Part shown: positions 23,712-35,400 of the stretch, one piece after another
Layout: each line of letters begins with the position of its first letter
Position numbering within the stretch: the first letter of the stretch is position 1
Source of the DNA: Xenoacremonium recifei
Lineage: Eukaryota; Ascomycota; Sordariomycetes; Hypocreales; Nectriaceae
Length of the DNA stretch: 64,000 nt
Direction of reading: 5' to 3'
Assembly: GCA_012184525.1 (NCBI GenBank)
Contig: WOFQ01000037.1
Location: 292,728-356,727 of the forward strand
The notes under the pieces: generated by a model
Seen by the model: the letters and a program-made list of their open reading frames with translations, nothing else
Databases searched by the model: none
What the model was told of the DNA's origin: nothing
Made by a program: the position numbers and the translations under genes

Positions 23712-24970
23712 ATGGCGTCTCTTTCGACTCTACCTCTTCACTTGGTTGCTGATATTCTGAGGGAGCTGGACGACGTCCAGCATGTACAAGCAGCGGTCCT
23801 CAGCCATCCCGTGTTTTACGCGGCGGTTCAGGATAATCCCTCGCTACCTGCCGATATACTACGACGACGGATACCCGACGATCTTTTCAGTATTGCGGTG
23901 TGTGCGGCTGTGTCTCATAAGGCAATACGAGCTTCGAGGCATGTTGATGCTGGCGAGTTCCTGGACAAGTTCTACGACAACCCGTTGGCATATGCTCCCC
24001 TAAGCGTGTCCCAGGCTGTGTACCTGGCAAGCATTCATGATGCTGTGACAGCCATGAAACATGACTATGCCGAACGAGCTTTCCGCGGTTTATACTACTT
24101 GGGACCTGAAGATACCCTCCCGCCAGCTGAAGCGCAGCTCTCGCAAAATGAAGACTATCGCATGTGCCGTGCCTTCTACCGCTTCCACATTTACTGCAAC
24201 CTATTCTTAAATCAGCCCAGCTCCGAGAACTCTCATAAAGCGATGTTCTTTGATCATCACTCACCATGGATCAACGAGCAACTGTGCTGCGTGTACGACT
24301 ACCTCGAGGAGAGGATCAATGCCAACGAATTTGAAGCCGCCACGGCCGAGCGAGCATGCGGCTTGGATATTGTGGAATCGGAACCAACTCGGGAACTTCA
24401 ACAAAGGCGGTGGGCAAGTCTTAACTCATTATCTGAGCTATCCAACCATAACATGATGCTAACTCAAATCGTTAGTTAACTCGAGGCCTCCCCTTCATTT
24501 GGAAAACTCTCTGCACCCCCTCTCAGGACGTGAAGCAGCTCACCTTTACTCCCGGATGGTGTCTCGACGACACTTTCCCAGATGACTTCACATTCTTCTA
24601 CCACCATCGAGAACCACACAAGGAGAGCCGCTGGCGGTACCGCAATATGCCCTTCCTTGCAAGGCCTTCGAACGAGCTTGGAGCCGCTGACGCAGACAAA
24701 ACATCGAAGCGTTTATGGGAGCAAGCGTACCGTTCCGTGTGGGGTGATAGGTTCCATTTGGGGGGTGACACATTCTCGAACATATTGTACACCCAACCTT
24801 TGTACGAGCTGGGGTATGTTCTGTGGGATGACGACCGGGTTCAGAAAGAGACCTGTCAAAGGAGGTTGAACGCTACTTTTAATATAGGCTATAGGAGGGG
24901 GTGGTGGCTTTTAACGGAAGTGTATCGGGGAAATGCAATAAGACGGTGCCGATACACCTTCTTATACTGA
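23712..24970 (+). CDS. F-box-like protein, exon junction uncertain
   Basis: The N-terminus from the ATG at 23712 (L-P-L-H-L-V-A-D-I-L, then V-Q-A-A-V-L-S-H-P-V-F) resembles the degenerate F-box of fungal families whose C-terminus has L-P-F-I-W and L-Y-E-L-G-Y-V-L-W-D-D. That C-terminal part is present but in another frame (about 24476-24960). F-box proteins link substrates to SCF ubiquitin ligases. A strong branch point and acceptor (GCTAAC to TTAG, ending 24475) has no phase-compatible donor. A weaker pair (donor at 24418, acceptor ending 24485) keeps frame and gives 396 residues. The last 30 residues, after D-D-D-R-V-Q, are short and unlike the usual tail, and the sequence becomes AT-rich there. 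The gene may be damaged. Confidence 0.55.
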
Positions 24971-25588
24971 AAGAAGGCGTCATCATCAGGGTCATTTGGA
25001 TCCACAGGCACGGCGTTATTATCAGGATTAGGCGCATTACGGAGTAACCATATCATCCCTATTTAGCCACAGTATCCTGCCCATAGAAGCTTAAGAGGCC
25101 AAGCTTTAGTCTTGCCATCAATACGAGACCTATTACACTGAGGACTGGCTGCCCTTTGGGGAACCCTATAACAATTCTGAGGGAACCATCGAGGATAGTA
25201 TTCGGGGTTCTTTTCCGTCGGATGTTCATCGTGGATTTCCTCTTGAAGACAGGCGCTGCAGTCTGAATACCCTCGGGCTCAACAACGGCCTACCGACGTG
25301 GCTGCCAGTACTCTTTTCTCTCCAGTACTCACTGAATATGTCCCTGCAATTAGGTCATGCTTGTCCATTTCAGGGAATTGTGATTTCGAAATGGCCCCCA
25401 ATGTACGAAGGAGGAGTATGTCCGTCTTCCGTGGCTGATGACCGTGAGGGGACCAACGAGATCCAATCCCTTGCCGCGCGCCTCAGCCTCACTTCCTTGA
25501 GCATCATCAGCATGGTCTGATAAGCCCTCAACTGTCATATTTCACGTTGGCTTGACCGGCGCCTTGTTTTCTCGCGAGTGTCGTCAAG
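24971..25588. other. Intergenic region, partly AT-rich
   Basis: No gene is recognised. A minus-strand stretch (about 25130-24900) reads protein-like (includes D-P-N-D-P-D-D-D) but has a stop at about 25058-25063. A plus-strand open stretch from 25138 lacks a start. The right end is the NLR promoter. Confidence 0.4.
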
Positions 25589-28500
25589 ATGGCCAGCGCT
25601 GGGCCGTCGGGGAGTGGTGCTCGTTCTGAATTCAACAACTACGGCTCTGGCCTGCAGCCCATCCACCATGGCAACGGAGACATCAACTTTTACCCTAACG
25701 CGAACGCGAACGCGACCGAAATTGATGACAGGCTCCTCCGAGACCTCTGTACGGCCGGGCTCTCTAGCGCTTCGGATCACATCAATCCTCGCAACGATCG
25801 AGATCGCTTGAGCGAAGGTCTCCTCGAGAATGCAAGCTCGTGGATTCTTGCCCACGAAGACTTCAAAACCTGGAAGAAGGATGATACACGCCGACTGTTC
25901 TGGATCAAAGGAGGCCCTGGGAAGGGGAAGACGAAACTCCTCTGTCATATCATTGACCATCTGGAATCCTCCTGTGGCAAGGACGAGAACCCGACCTACC
26001 TTCTGTCCTATTTCTTCTGCCAAGCAACCGATGCATCGATCAATAACGCTGCTGGAGTTCTTCGAGGCCTGATGCTCCTTCTGTTTGAACAACATCCTCA
26101 GCTTATGCAACATGCTCGCGACGAGTATCAGAAGCTTGGCGCCAAAATGTTCGAGGGCCGAGGTGCATGGTATTCGCTACGCAGGATCTTTAAAAACATG
26201 CTTCTTGACACCGACCTTCCCTTGATGATCATAATCATCGATGCCCTCGACGAATGTGGGATCCAACAACGAGAGCTTGTCTCCCTGATCAACGAGACAT
26301 CAATATCTAATACGCGAATCAAGTGGCTCGTATCGAGTCGCAATGTCCCGGAGATCAGCGAAATACTTGATGGACACGATGGCGAGGGACAAAGAATCAA
26401 ATTCTCTCTTGAGCTCAATGATATCTTCGTCTCAAACGCTGTTGAATATTATATTCAGCATGTGGTGAGCCAGCTTGCTAGAAAGAAAAGTTACCTGCCA
26501 GCCTTGGAAGACGAAATCCGCAATTATCTTCTCGAAAATTCCGAGAACACGTTCTTGTGGGTAGCCCTAGTGTATCAAGAGCTTGATAGGGCTCTAAAAG
26601 CTCGAACACGCCACGTTCTGAAGCAATTACCTCGCGGCCTTCCGCTATTATACGAGCGAATGATGGAGGGTGTCCAGGAGGACCCTGTCGCGCAACATAT
26701 CCTGGCCACCGTGCTCGTCGCATGTCGACCGTTGTCTTTCGAAGAACTAGCGTGTTTGGACGAAGAAATGGAGAGCTATCGAAATGATTTCGAGAACCCG
26801 GAGAGCATCGTCGAGTCGTGCGGATCCTTTCTCGCGGTTCGGAAAAACACCATTTATATCGTTCATCAATCGGCTAAAGACTTCTTGGTCGATGCAAGTT
26901 CGAAATATTTTGCCATGATATTCCCTAAAGGAAGAGAAGCCGTACACGAGCTCGTCTTTTCAAGATGCATGCACTGGATGGGAAGGGGGCTTCGCCGTGA
27001 CATCTATGGCCTGCATCACCCAGGGATCAGCGCTCTAGAAGCCAAGACACCCAGCCCCGATCCTTTGGCCCAACTGCAATATGCTTGCATCTACTGGGCT
27101 CGACATCTTGCCCAACTTCATGAGGCAGAACAACTTTCCCGATGTGAGAATGCGATCAACGTCTTCCTGCGAAGCAAATTTTTGAACTGGTTAGAGGCAC
27201 TCAGCCTTCTTGGCAGTTTCCCAGATGGGGTTACGGCAACAGGGATACTTCTCGGAATTGGAGACTCTGAAGTTTTCGACAGTGCCCTCAAAGACTTGAT
27301 ATTCGATGCCAACCGATTTATCAGATACCATGCGGAATGCATCAAAAATTACCCGCTCCAAATATATGTCTCCGCGTTATTGTTCAGCCCTGCTAAGAGC
27401 AAGATCAGAATCGCCTACCAATCCGAGGAACCAGACTGGATCGTTATGAAACCCATTATGGAAGATCAATGGGGTACTGCTCTTCAAGTTTTGGGCCAAC
27501 TTCCAACCAATGGGGTCGTATTTTCGCCTGACTCCAACCGGTTCGCCTTAATACATGAAAGCTTCGTCAAGGTCTTAGATGTAAGAACAGGGCATATACT
27601 ACTGGAGATTAAAGAATCACTCCAACGCGTGGCCTTCTCTACTGATGCAAGACTGTTGGCTGGGTATGGGCTTGGCCGACTTATTTGCATCTGGGATACG
27701 GAGAACGGGAAAAAGCTGAAGGGATCTAAAGTTTGGCCCTTCGAAACCTGCGAGTCACTCTGTTTCCGTCAAGACTCGAATGAGGAAATTATGGCCATTT
27801 TTGTTGGACTACCTGGTCCGGGTTATAGCTTGTCTTACAATTGGGTCACTTACGACCTAGACAGTGACCGATGCTTAAGAGAAGGCCAATTCTCTCGAGG
27901 CTTTGGGCCGATCATATCCCCAAACCTGGGTTATATTGCTTTGGCTGGGTATGGAAAAGTTGAACTAATCAGCTTGAGCCCTTCTAGCACATGTCGCACT
28001 TTGCCCAATGAAAGGGTTTCTAAACCTTTGAGCTTCTCGAGCGACTCGAAAACTCTGGCTATCTTAGGCCAGAGAGTCGGATCGATAAGCATTATCAGCG
28101 TCTCCTCACTCCAGCTTGTCAGAACTATCAACTTGAGTTCTCTTCGACTACCAAGATGCTCCTGGCCGGTCATTTCACCCGATTTTCGACATTTGGTTTT
28201 GGGGGACGGGGGCCAACTTGACGACCTGGTTGTTCTTCATTCCATTGATGGGCTACTGCAAGATGTAGAAACAAGAGAGCTGCTTGGAGATGACTCCGAT
28301 GCGACGAACGGTTGGAATCTCACCAATGAAATTGTAACGGTCCAACTGAGTATATTGACAACTAGCTGGATGACTAGAACGAGTATCCTAAAGCTAAGGA
28401 GGAAAGAAAGGAGAAAAGGAATAGGAGCACAGCTCTAGAGCTCTCGAGCTGTGGGTCTAAAAGCGTAAGCGATATTGCCAACGAGAGTGTAAGCCGAGGT

Positions 28501-29641
28501 TCCTCCACGGGCCCAGCCCGTTACAGAAATGCCCAAAATGTGGTTTTCACCTCAGTCCAAGATCCTATACCGTACGTACATGTACGGTCTTACAGAAGCG
28601 TGGAGCACTAGAACAGCCACATGCTTAGGCCTGTTCAAGGAAGAAAAACGTTCTACTCTTCTTTCTTTTGATGAGGAATGGCATGTCTTTCCAAGCAAAG
28701 ACTTTTCAGGCAGCATCAAGATGTGCAATACCAACACGGCTCAAGAGTATTCGCTCCAAGTCAACAAAGATTACGGAACCCTGTGCTCATTAGGAAATGG
28801 GCGTCTTGCAGTAGGTTTTCCTGATGGCGTGATAGAATTTTGGGACGTGGCAACTGGTGCTTGCTCCCTGAAGCTCGGGTCTGGACTACACACCAAGTCG
28901 ATCACGGATCTGGCTATTTCTAAAGATGGCAAGTTCCTCGCCTCAGCATCCTCTAGAGAAATTATTGTCTGGGAAATCCCTACGGGAAGCTACTGCAACA
29001 TAGTGTGCTTTCAAAAGGAAAGAGAAATGCCCACCATGGTCGAACCCTTGGCACGTACCATCTCGGGGTCAGATTCGGAATCGACTTTCCTTCTGAATTT
29101 TTCCTTGGACAACCATATTACCTTCAAATTTTCATTTCCTGGGAGTTCAAAAATGAAATATGTCTGGGAATGGCAAGCGTCGGGAAGCCTACCTATAGAC
29201 ATTAAATCTTTCCGAGACTTCAAAATTAAGACTTCATCAGGCATGGAAATATGGACAACCGTGCCAGACACCGACGATAAGTATTACGCTGAGATCGTCT
29301 TCCCCAGATATGACGTGAGTTTTGATCCAGGTTGGATCATGTATGGTCGTCAGAAACTGGTCTTGTTACCACTTGATTCCCTTACTTTCGTGGCAGTTGA
29401 TCCATATAGTAATACCGTTTGGCGTGGCCCGCTTCTTTGTATCAACCAGCCCCGTACGGCACGGGTAGTGATGATCGAGTTTTCTGAAGCAAAGACAAAA
29501 GAACTATTGAAGACATTTCAGAATGAAGATGCTTGGATGGAGTATCATATACCAAGAAGGCCTGTGATATGGCCTCAGATGGATTCTAGCGATTCAGAGG
29601 AACAGTCTTCGACAGATTCAACGGATTACGAAAGTGATTGA
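25589..29641 (+). CDS. NACHT-WD40 NLR-type receptor gene, interrupted by an LTR-like insertion
   Basis: Two open parts (25589-28332 and 28531-29641) belong to one ancestral frame of about 1284 codons, split by a 193-bp element plus its 5-bp target duplication (inserted total 198 bp, a multiple of three, but with stops such as TAG at 28436). As read, translation stops at 28438, giving 949 residues. Order: a Gly/Asn-rich N-terminus (residues 8-45), P-loop G-G-P-G-K-G-K-T (108-115), Walker B with D-A-L-D-E (218-222), H-Q-S-A-K-D-F-L typical of fungal NACHT proteins, a helical region, then WD40-like blades across the insertion (S-P-D-S-N-R-F-A-L; K-F-L-A-S-A-S-S-R-E-I-I-V-W). Such STAND proteins act in non-self recognition and programmed cell death (family knowledge). 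The C-terminus is acidic and Ser-rich. Confidence 0.85.
28333..28525. mobile_element. Solo LTR-like insertion (193 bp) in the NLR gene
   Basis: The element begins TGTAACGG and ends CCGTTACA (perfect 8-bp inverted ends with TG...CA). It is flanked by identical 5-bp copies GAAAT (28328-28332 and 28526-28530). TG...CA ends with a 5-bp target duplication are the marks of an LTR; the size suits a short LTR left by recombination. Inside are a purine-rich tract (28391-28425) and a hairpin with 8-base arms (CACAGCTC at 28428-28435, GAGCTGTG at 28446-28453). No coding sequence is present. A MITE is the alternative. Confidence 0.8.
28428..28453. repeat. Hairpin within the LTR-like element
   Basis: Perfect 8-base arms (CACAGCTC and GAGCTGTG) are separated by a 10-base loop that itself contains GAGCTC. 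It sits in the middle of the insertion. Confidence 0.6.
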
Positions 29642-29821
29642 AAGATATGATGGAGAGGAAAATACATAGAGGCCATTTGTAGATGTATATATAATTACAC
29701 AATATCATGTCACTTTGCAACCTGCGTTCCTTGTTGCTTTGACACTGACAAGGCAGCAACGGTAACTATGTCGATTATCTAAAAAGCCACAACTCCGAAA
29801 TAAATCCTAAAGAAAAGACCG

Positions 29822-32399
29822 CTAAAACAAAACTACCCAAATCTCCCTCCTGACAATGCTTCCGATTGCCTGTGCTCCCTTCCCGATGGCGTTCAAGCCA
29901 GCGCCTGCGGCTTGGCCAACTGCATTCACGCCAGCCTGAGCCACGCAGGCGGCTGTTCCGATGAGGCCTCCGCAGTTCTTGCCATTGTTTGAACTGGAAC
30001 TAGATCCTGATTTTGATCCCGATCCGGACCCCGAACTCCCGGAGCTAGACGTACCTGATCCCGAGCTACCGGAGCCGCTCGATCCCGAACCAGAGCCTGA
30101 GGTGCCGGTGCCACTTGAGCCTGAGCCCGAACCTGAGCTTCCAGTGCCGCTTGAGCCAGACCCAGACCCTGAAGAGCCAGAGCCAGATCCTGAAGAGCCT
30201 GAACCTGACGAGCCTGATCCTGAGCCAGAGGCGCCAATACTACCACTTCCAGAAGCACTTCCTGAGCCGGATCCTGAGCCTGAAGAACCAGCCCCTGAAC
30301 CTGAACCTGAAGTGCCAGACCCTGAAGCAGATCCTGAGCCGCTTCCACTTCCCGAGGCGCCAGCAGAACCGGAGCCGGATCCTGAGGTGCCCAAATTTGC
30401 TGATCCAGAGACACCAAGGCTACCGCTTCCTGAAGCATCACCAGAACCTGACCCCGATCCTGAAGAGCCAGAACCTGATGAACCAGATCCGGACGAACCC
30501 GTTCCTGAAGAGCCGGATCCTGAGGCGCCCAAGTTTGCAGAGCCGGAAACACCTAGATTTCCGCTTCCAGAAGCACTACCAGAACCCGACCCAGACGAAC
30601 CTGCTCCAGAGCCTGACCCAGACGAGCCGGAACTCGAAGAGCCAGAGCCCGAGGCGCCCAGGCTGCCACTTCCAGAAGCACTGCCAGAATCGGATCCGGA
30701 CGATCCAGCTCCTGAAGATCCTGAACCTGCTCCTGAGCCAGCTCCTGAGCCAGAGCCCGAAGAGCCAGAGCCAGAGCCAGAGCCAGACGAGCCAGAACCT
30801 GAGCCACCCAAGCTTCCAGAGCCAGATGCTCCCAAGTTGACACTGCCAGAAGCACCAGCAGACCCTGAGCCCGAGCCTGAGCCCGATCCAGATCCTCCAG
30901 CTGAGCCACCAGCACCACTTGAGCCTGAACCAGATCCAGAAGAGCCAACCCGTGAGCCAGCTCCTGCATTACCTGAACCTGAACCGCCCAAGCTTGCTGA
31001 GCCAGATACACCTAGGTTGCCATTTACAGAAGCGCCGCTTGAACCTGATCCTGTACCTGAGCCAGACCCTGAGCCGCCTACACTTGCAGAGCCAGAGACT
31101 CCTAGGTTGCCACTCCCGGAGGCACTGCCGGATCCTGATCCCGATCCCGAGCCAGAACCCGATCCTGATCCTCCGGCGTTGCCAGATCCTGAGCCGGAAC
31201 CTGAACCCGAGCTTGAACCGCCAGCACTGCCAGATCCTGAACCTGAACCCGAGCCTGAGCCGCCCAAGCTTCCCGACCCAGAGATACCAATACTTCCGCT
31301 TCCTGAGGCACCTGCAGACCCTGATCCTTGGCTTGAACCAGAGCCTGAACCACCAGCATTGCCAGATCCCGAGCCTGAGCCTCCAGCACTTCCAGAGCCA
31401 GAGCCACCAGCACTGCCCGATCCTGAGCCCGAGCCCGGACCACCAGCACTTCCAGATCCTGATCCTGAAGCAGAGCCTGAGCCGCTTCCACTTCCCGAGG
31501 CGCCAGCAGAGCCGGAACCTGATCCCGAGCCTGAGCCACCCAGACTTGCAGAGCCTGAGATACCCAAGTCACCGTTGCCAGAAGCGCTACCAGATCCTTT
31601 CCCAGAACCTGATCCTGAACCAGATGAGCCCGATCCTGAACCTGAGCCGCTCCCACTTCCGGAGGCACCTGCAGATCCCGATGCTGATTCTGAACCTGAT
31701 CCCGATCCCGAGCCTCCCAGACTTGCTGAACCTGAGATGCCCAGGTTACCATTCCCAGAAGCGCTGCCAGAGCCGGAACCTGATCCTGAGCCCGATCCCG
31801 AGCCAGAACCTGAACCGCCTAGGTTCACAGAGCCAGACACTCCCAGATTGCCGTTACCAGATGCTCCACCAGAAACTGAGCCACCGAGGTTTGCAGAGCC
31901 AGATATGCCTATGCTGCCACCTCCGGAAGCACCGCCAGAACCTCCAGAACCGCCCAGGTTTACAGAGCCAGAGATGCCTGCGTTTCCACCACCAGATCCA
32001 GTTCCTGATCCTGAACCACTACCACTCGAGCCACCTGTGGAACCTTTGCCAGATCCAGATCCTCCAGCAGAGCCGCTCCCAGAGCCCGATGAGCCGCTTC
32101 CAGAACCGCTTCCAGAACCAGATCCCAAGGCACCTCCTGACGTAGTTCCCGATCCTGAACCACCACCAGATCCGGAGCCGCTGCCCGAGGCTCCTCCTGA
32201 GGCGTTCCCAGAACCTGAACCACTTCCAGAAGCACCTCCAGAATTGCTGCCACTTCCAGAGCCGTTGCCAGAACCACCTCCAGAGGTACTTCCAGATCCT
32301 GAGCCGCTTCCACTGCCTGAGGAACCTCCTGAGCCGTTACTAGACCCAGAACCGCTTCCTGAGGTGCTTCCTGACCCTGAGCCGCCACCTGAGCCGCTA

Positions 32400-32458
<59 letters not shown>

Positions 32459-35400
32459 ACCAGAGGCGCCCAAGTCTGTAGTATCGGCAACGCTCACATC
32501 ACCACCATCAGAAGCGCCTCCAGAGGTACTGCCGGATCCAGATCCACCGCCCGAGGCATTACCAGAACCAGATCCAGAGTCATTGCCAGAGCCGCTGCCA
32601 GAAGAGCTCCCAGATCCTGAGCCACTTCCAGAGCCACTGCCGGATGTGTTTCCAGACCCCGATCCGCCTCCAGATGTATTTCCAGATCCTGAACCGCCGC
32701 CAGAGGCACCTCCGGAGTCGCTGCCAGATCCAGAAGTGCCAGATCCAGAAGTGCCAGATCCCGAGCCCGTGCCTGAGCCCGAGCCTGAGTCTCCAGAGCC
32801 AGAATCATCATCACATGATCCGTCTCTTCTCTGATTCCCGGAGGCGCAGGAGCTGTCACCGGAGCCACCCCCGGAGCCGTCTCCGCTATCACCGCCGTCT
32901 GTAGATCCGGATCCGTTACCACTGTCGCCAGAACCAGAACCAGAATCATCTCCAGTTTCAGCAGTGTTCACGTCTCCGCCGCCGCTGCCTGAGCCAGAGT
33001 CTCCTGATCCAGAGTCGCCTGAACCGGAATTGCTGCCATCTCCAGACCCAGAATCACCGCCGTTGTTGTCGGAGCCAGAACCAGATCCTGAGCCAGCATC
33101 GTCGCCGGAGTTATCGTTGGAACCAGAGCCACTGCCAGAATCAGAACCGTCGCCAGATCCAGAACCGTCGCCAGATCCAGAACCGTCGCCAGATCCAGAA
33201 CCGTCGCCAGATCCAGAACCGTCGCCAGATCCAGAACCGTCGCCAGATCCAGAACCGTCGCCAGATCCAGAACCGTCGCCAGAATCATCTCCAGAACCGG
33301 AGCCGGAGCCGGATCCATCGTCAATTTCAGCGGTGTTGACATCTCCGTTACCCGAGCCATCACCAGCCGATCCAGAGCCAGACTCATCTGAGTTGTCGTC
33401 GCCAGAGCCCGAGTCGTCTCCATCACCAGAGCCCGAGTCGTCTCCATCACCAGAGCCCGAGTCGTCTCCATTGCCAGACCCAGAGCCTGACCCTGAACCA
33501 TCATCTCCGGTATCAGCAGTGTCAACATCTCCGCCGTCTCCTGAGCCAGAATCGCCTGACCCAGAGTCGCCAGAGCCAGAGTTATCATCAGAATCACCGT
33601 CATCTGAGCTGTCGTCTCCGGTTCCAGGGGTATCGCCTCCATCGCTTGAGCTATCATCTCCAGTGCTGGCAGTGTCGATGTCTCCGTTGTCGTCAGAGCC
33701 AGAATCGCCTGAGCCGGAGTCTCCAGAACCAGAACTGTCATCACACGACCCGTCTCTTTTCTGATTCCCGGAGGCGCAGGAGCCATCATCGGAGGTATCG
33801 CCGGAGCCGCCACCGGAGCCGCCACCGGAGCCGCCACCGGAGCCGTCATCATTGGCACCGCCATCCCCTGAATCATCATTACCAGAGCCAGATCCGGAGT
33901 CGCCATCATCTTCAGTGTCGGCAGTATCAATATCTTCATCAGCAGAACCGTCGCCACCGCCGGATTCATCTCCAGCATCAGCAGTATCAAGCGTTCCATT
34001 CTCATCCGAGCCATCGCCGGTGCTGTCCCCGGAGCCGCCATCATCGGCGCCGCCGTCCCCGGAATTTTCATCGCCGGAGCCGGATCCAGAGCCGTCATTA
34101 TCTCCGTCTCCTGGACCATCGTCTTCAGTGTCGGCAGTATCGATATCTCCTCCGTCAGTAGAACCGTCACCGCCGCCGGATTCATCATCTCCAGTATCAG
34201 CGGTGTCAAGTGTTCCGTTTTCATCGGAGCCACCGCCACTGGAGTCATCGGAGCCAGAACCAGAGTCTGCAGAGCCATCATCGCCCGAGCCAGAGTCATC
34301 GTCTGTATCATCTCCATCGCCTGAGCTGTCGTCTCCAGTGTCGGCAGTGTCGACGTCTCCATCATCGCTGGAGTCATCGCCGTCGCCGGAGGTATTGTCT
34401 CCATCTCCAGAATCACCGGCGTCGGTATCGTCAGTGGAGTCATCGTCGCCTGTTCCAGCAGTATCGACATCCCCTCCGTCGGTAGTATCGTCATCGCCAG
34501 TATCGCCATCGCCGGCAGTAGTTTCGTCGTCGGTATCATCATTATCTCCAGTACTACCGTCTTCAGCACCATCCTCACCGGCTATAATATCATCGCCAGT
34601 GTCGTCGCCATTGGTATCGCCATCACCAGAGCTGTCATCACAGGAACCGTCGTCTCGTTTCTGATTCCCGGAGGCACAGGAGTCTCCATTCCCTGATCCG
34701 TCATCCGAATCGCCGTCAAAGTCAGAAGGATCAATAGAGCCGTCGTCATCGGTGCCGTCATCTTCCCCGGTATCATTATCATCTCCGTTATCATTGTCAC
34801 CTCCAGTGTCATTATCATCCCCGGTATTGTCGTTGTTACCGTCATCGTTAGTGTCTCCGGCATCTTCATCACCACCATCATTATCATCATCGCCAGTGTC
34901 GTCATCACCAGAGTCATCAACACAAGAGCCATCACGTTTCTGGTTTCCAGAGGCACACCAGTCTCCTGATCCGTTGTCTGAATCGCCATCGAAGTCAGAA
35001 GGATCAATTGAGCCGTCGCCGTTCCCGGTATCACTGTCATCCCCGGAATCGTCGTCGTTGCCGTCATCACCAGTGCCTCCGGCGTCATTATCATCGCCAT
35101 TGTCGTCTTCGTCTGGACCACCACCGAAATCAGAAGGGTCAATTGTACCATCGTCACTTCCAGCTCCAGTCTCGTCAGGGGGGCCAACGACAGCAATCGG
35201 TGCGCCTCCAGAGTGTGCAGGTGGAAGAGTGACTACCGGGTCACCAGATTTAGCACCTGGAAGTGAGACTGTAGCTGGGGCATTTCCTGAACCAGTGCTG
35301 CTTCCAGATGCCCCATCGTCATCACCTGTAGAGTCAGGGTCACCAGCAATGGCGATGGGTGAGGCCCCAGGGAGTGGCAGACCGTCTGAGCCGGTTGGGA

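Noticed and set aside
24900..25130. Minus-strand protein-like stretch suggestive of a transposon fragment
   Set aside because: It has an internal stop and no recognisable transposase or polymerase motif or terminal repeats, so a mobile origin cannot be supported.
28334..28526. Normal intron GTAACG to TTACAG instead of an insertion
   Set aside because: It would be 193 nt and shift the frame; the exact GAAAT duplication and matching inverted ends fit an insertion better.
29961..32834. 957-codon plus-strand frame coding a Pro/Glu/Asp repeat protein
   Set aside because: It is the antisense shadow of the Gly/Ser-rich gene: GSG codons read backwards give P-E-P and P-D-P. The minus frame has a signal peptide, Cys modules and a proper end; the plus frame has none.
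33147..33290. CRISPR-like regular repeats
   Set aside because: The 18-bp units are directly adjacent without spacers and are coding repeats in a fungal gene.
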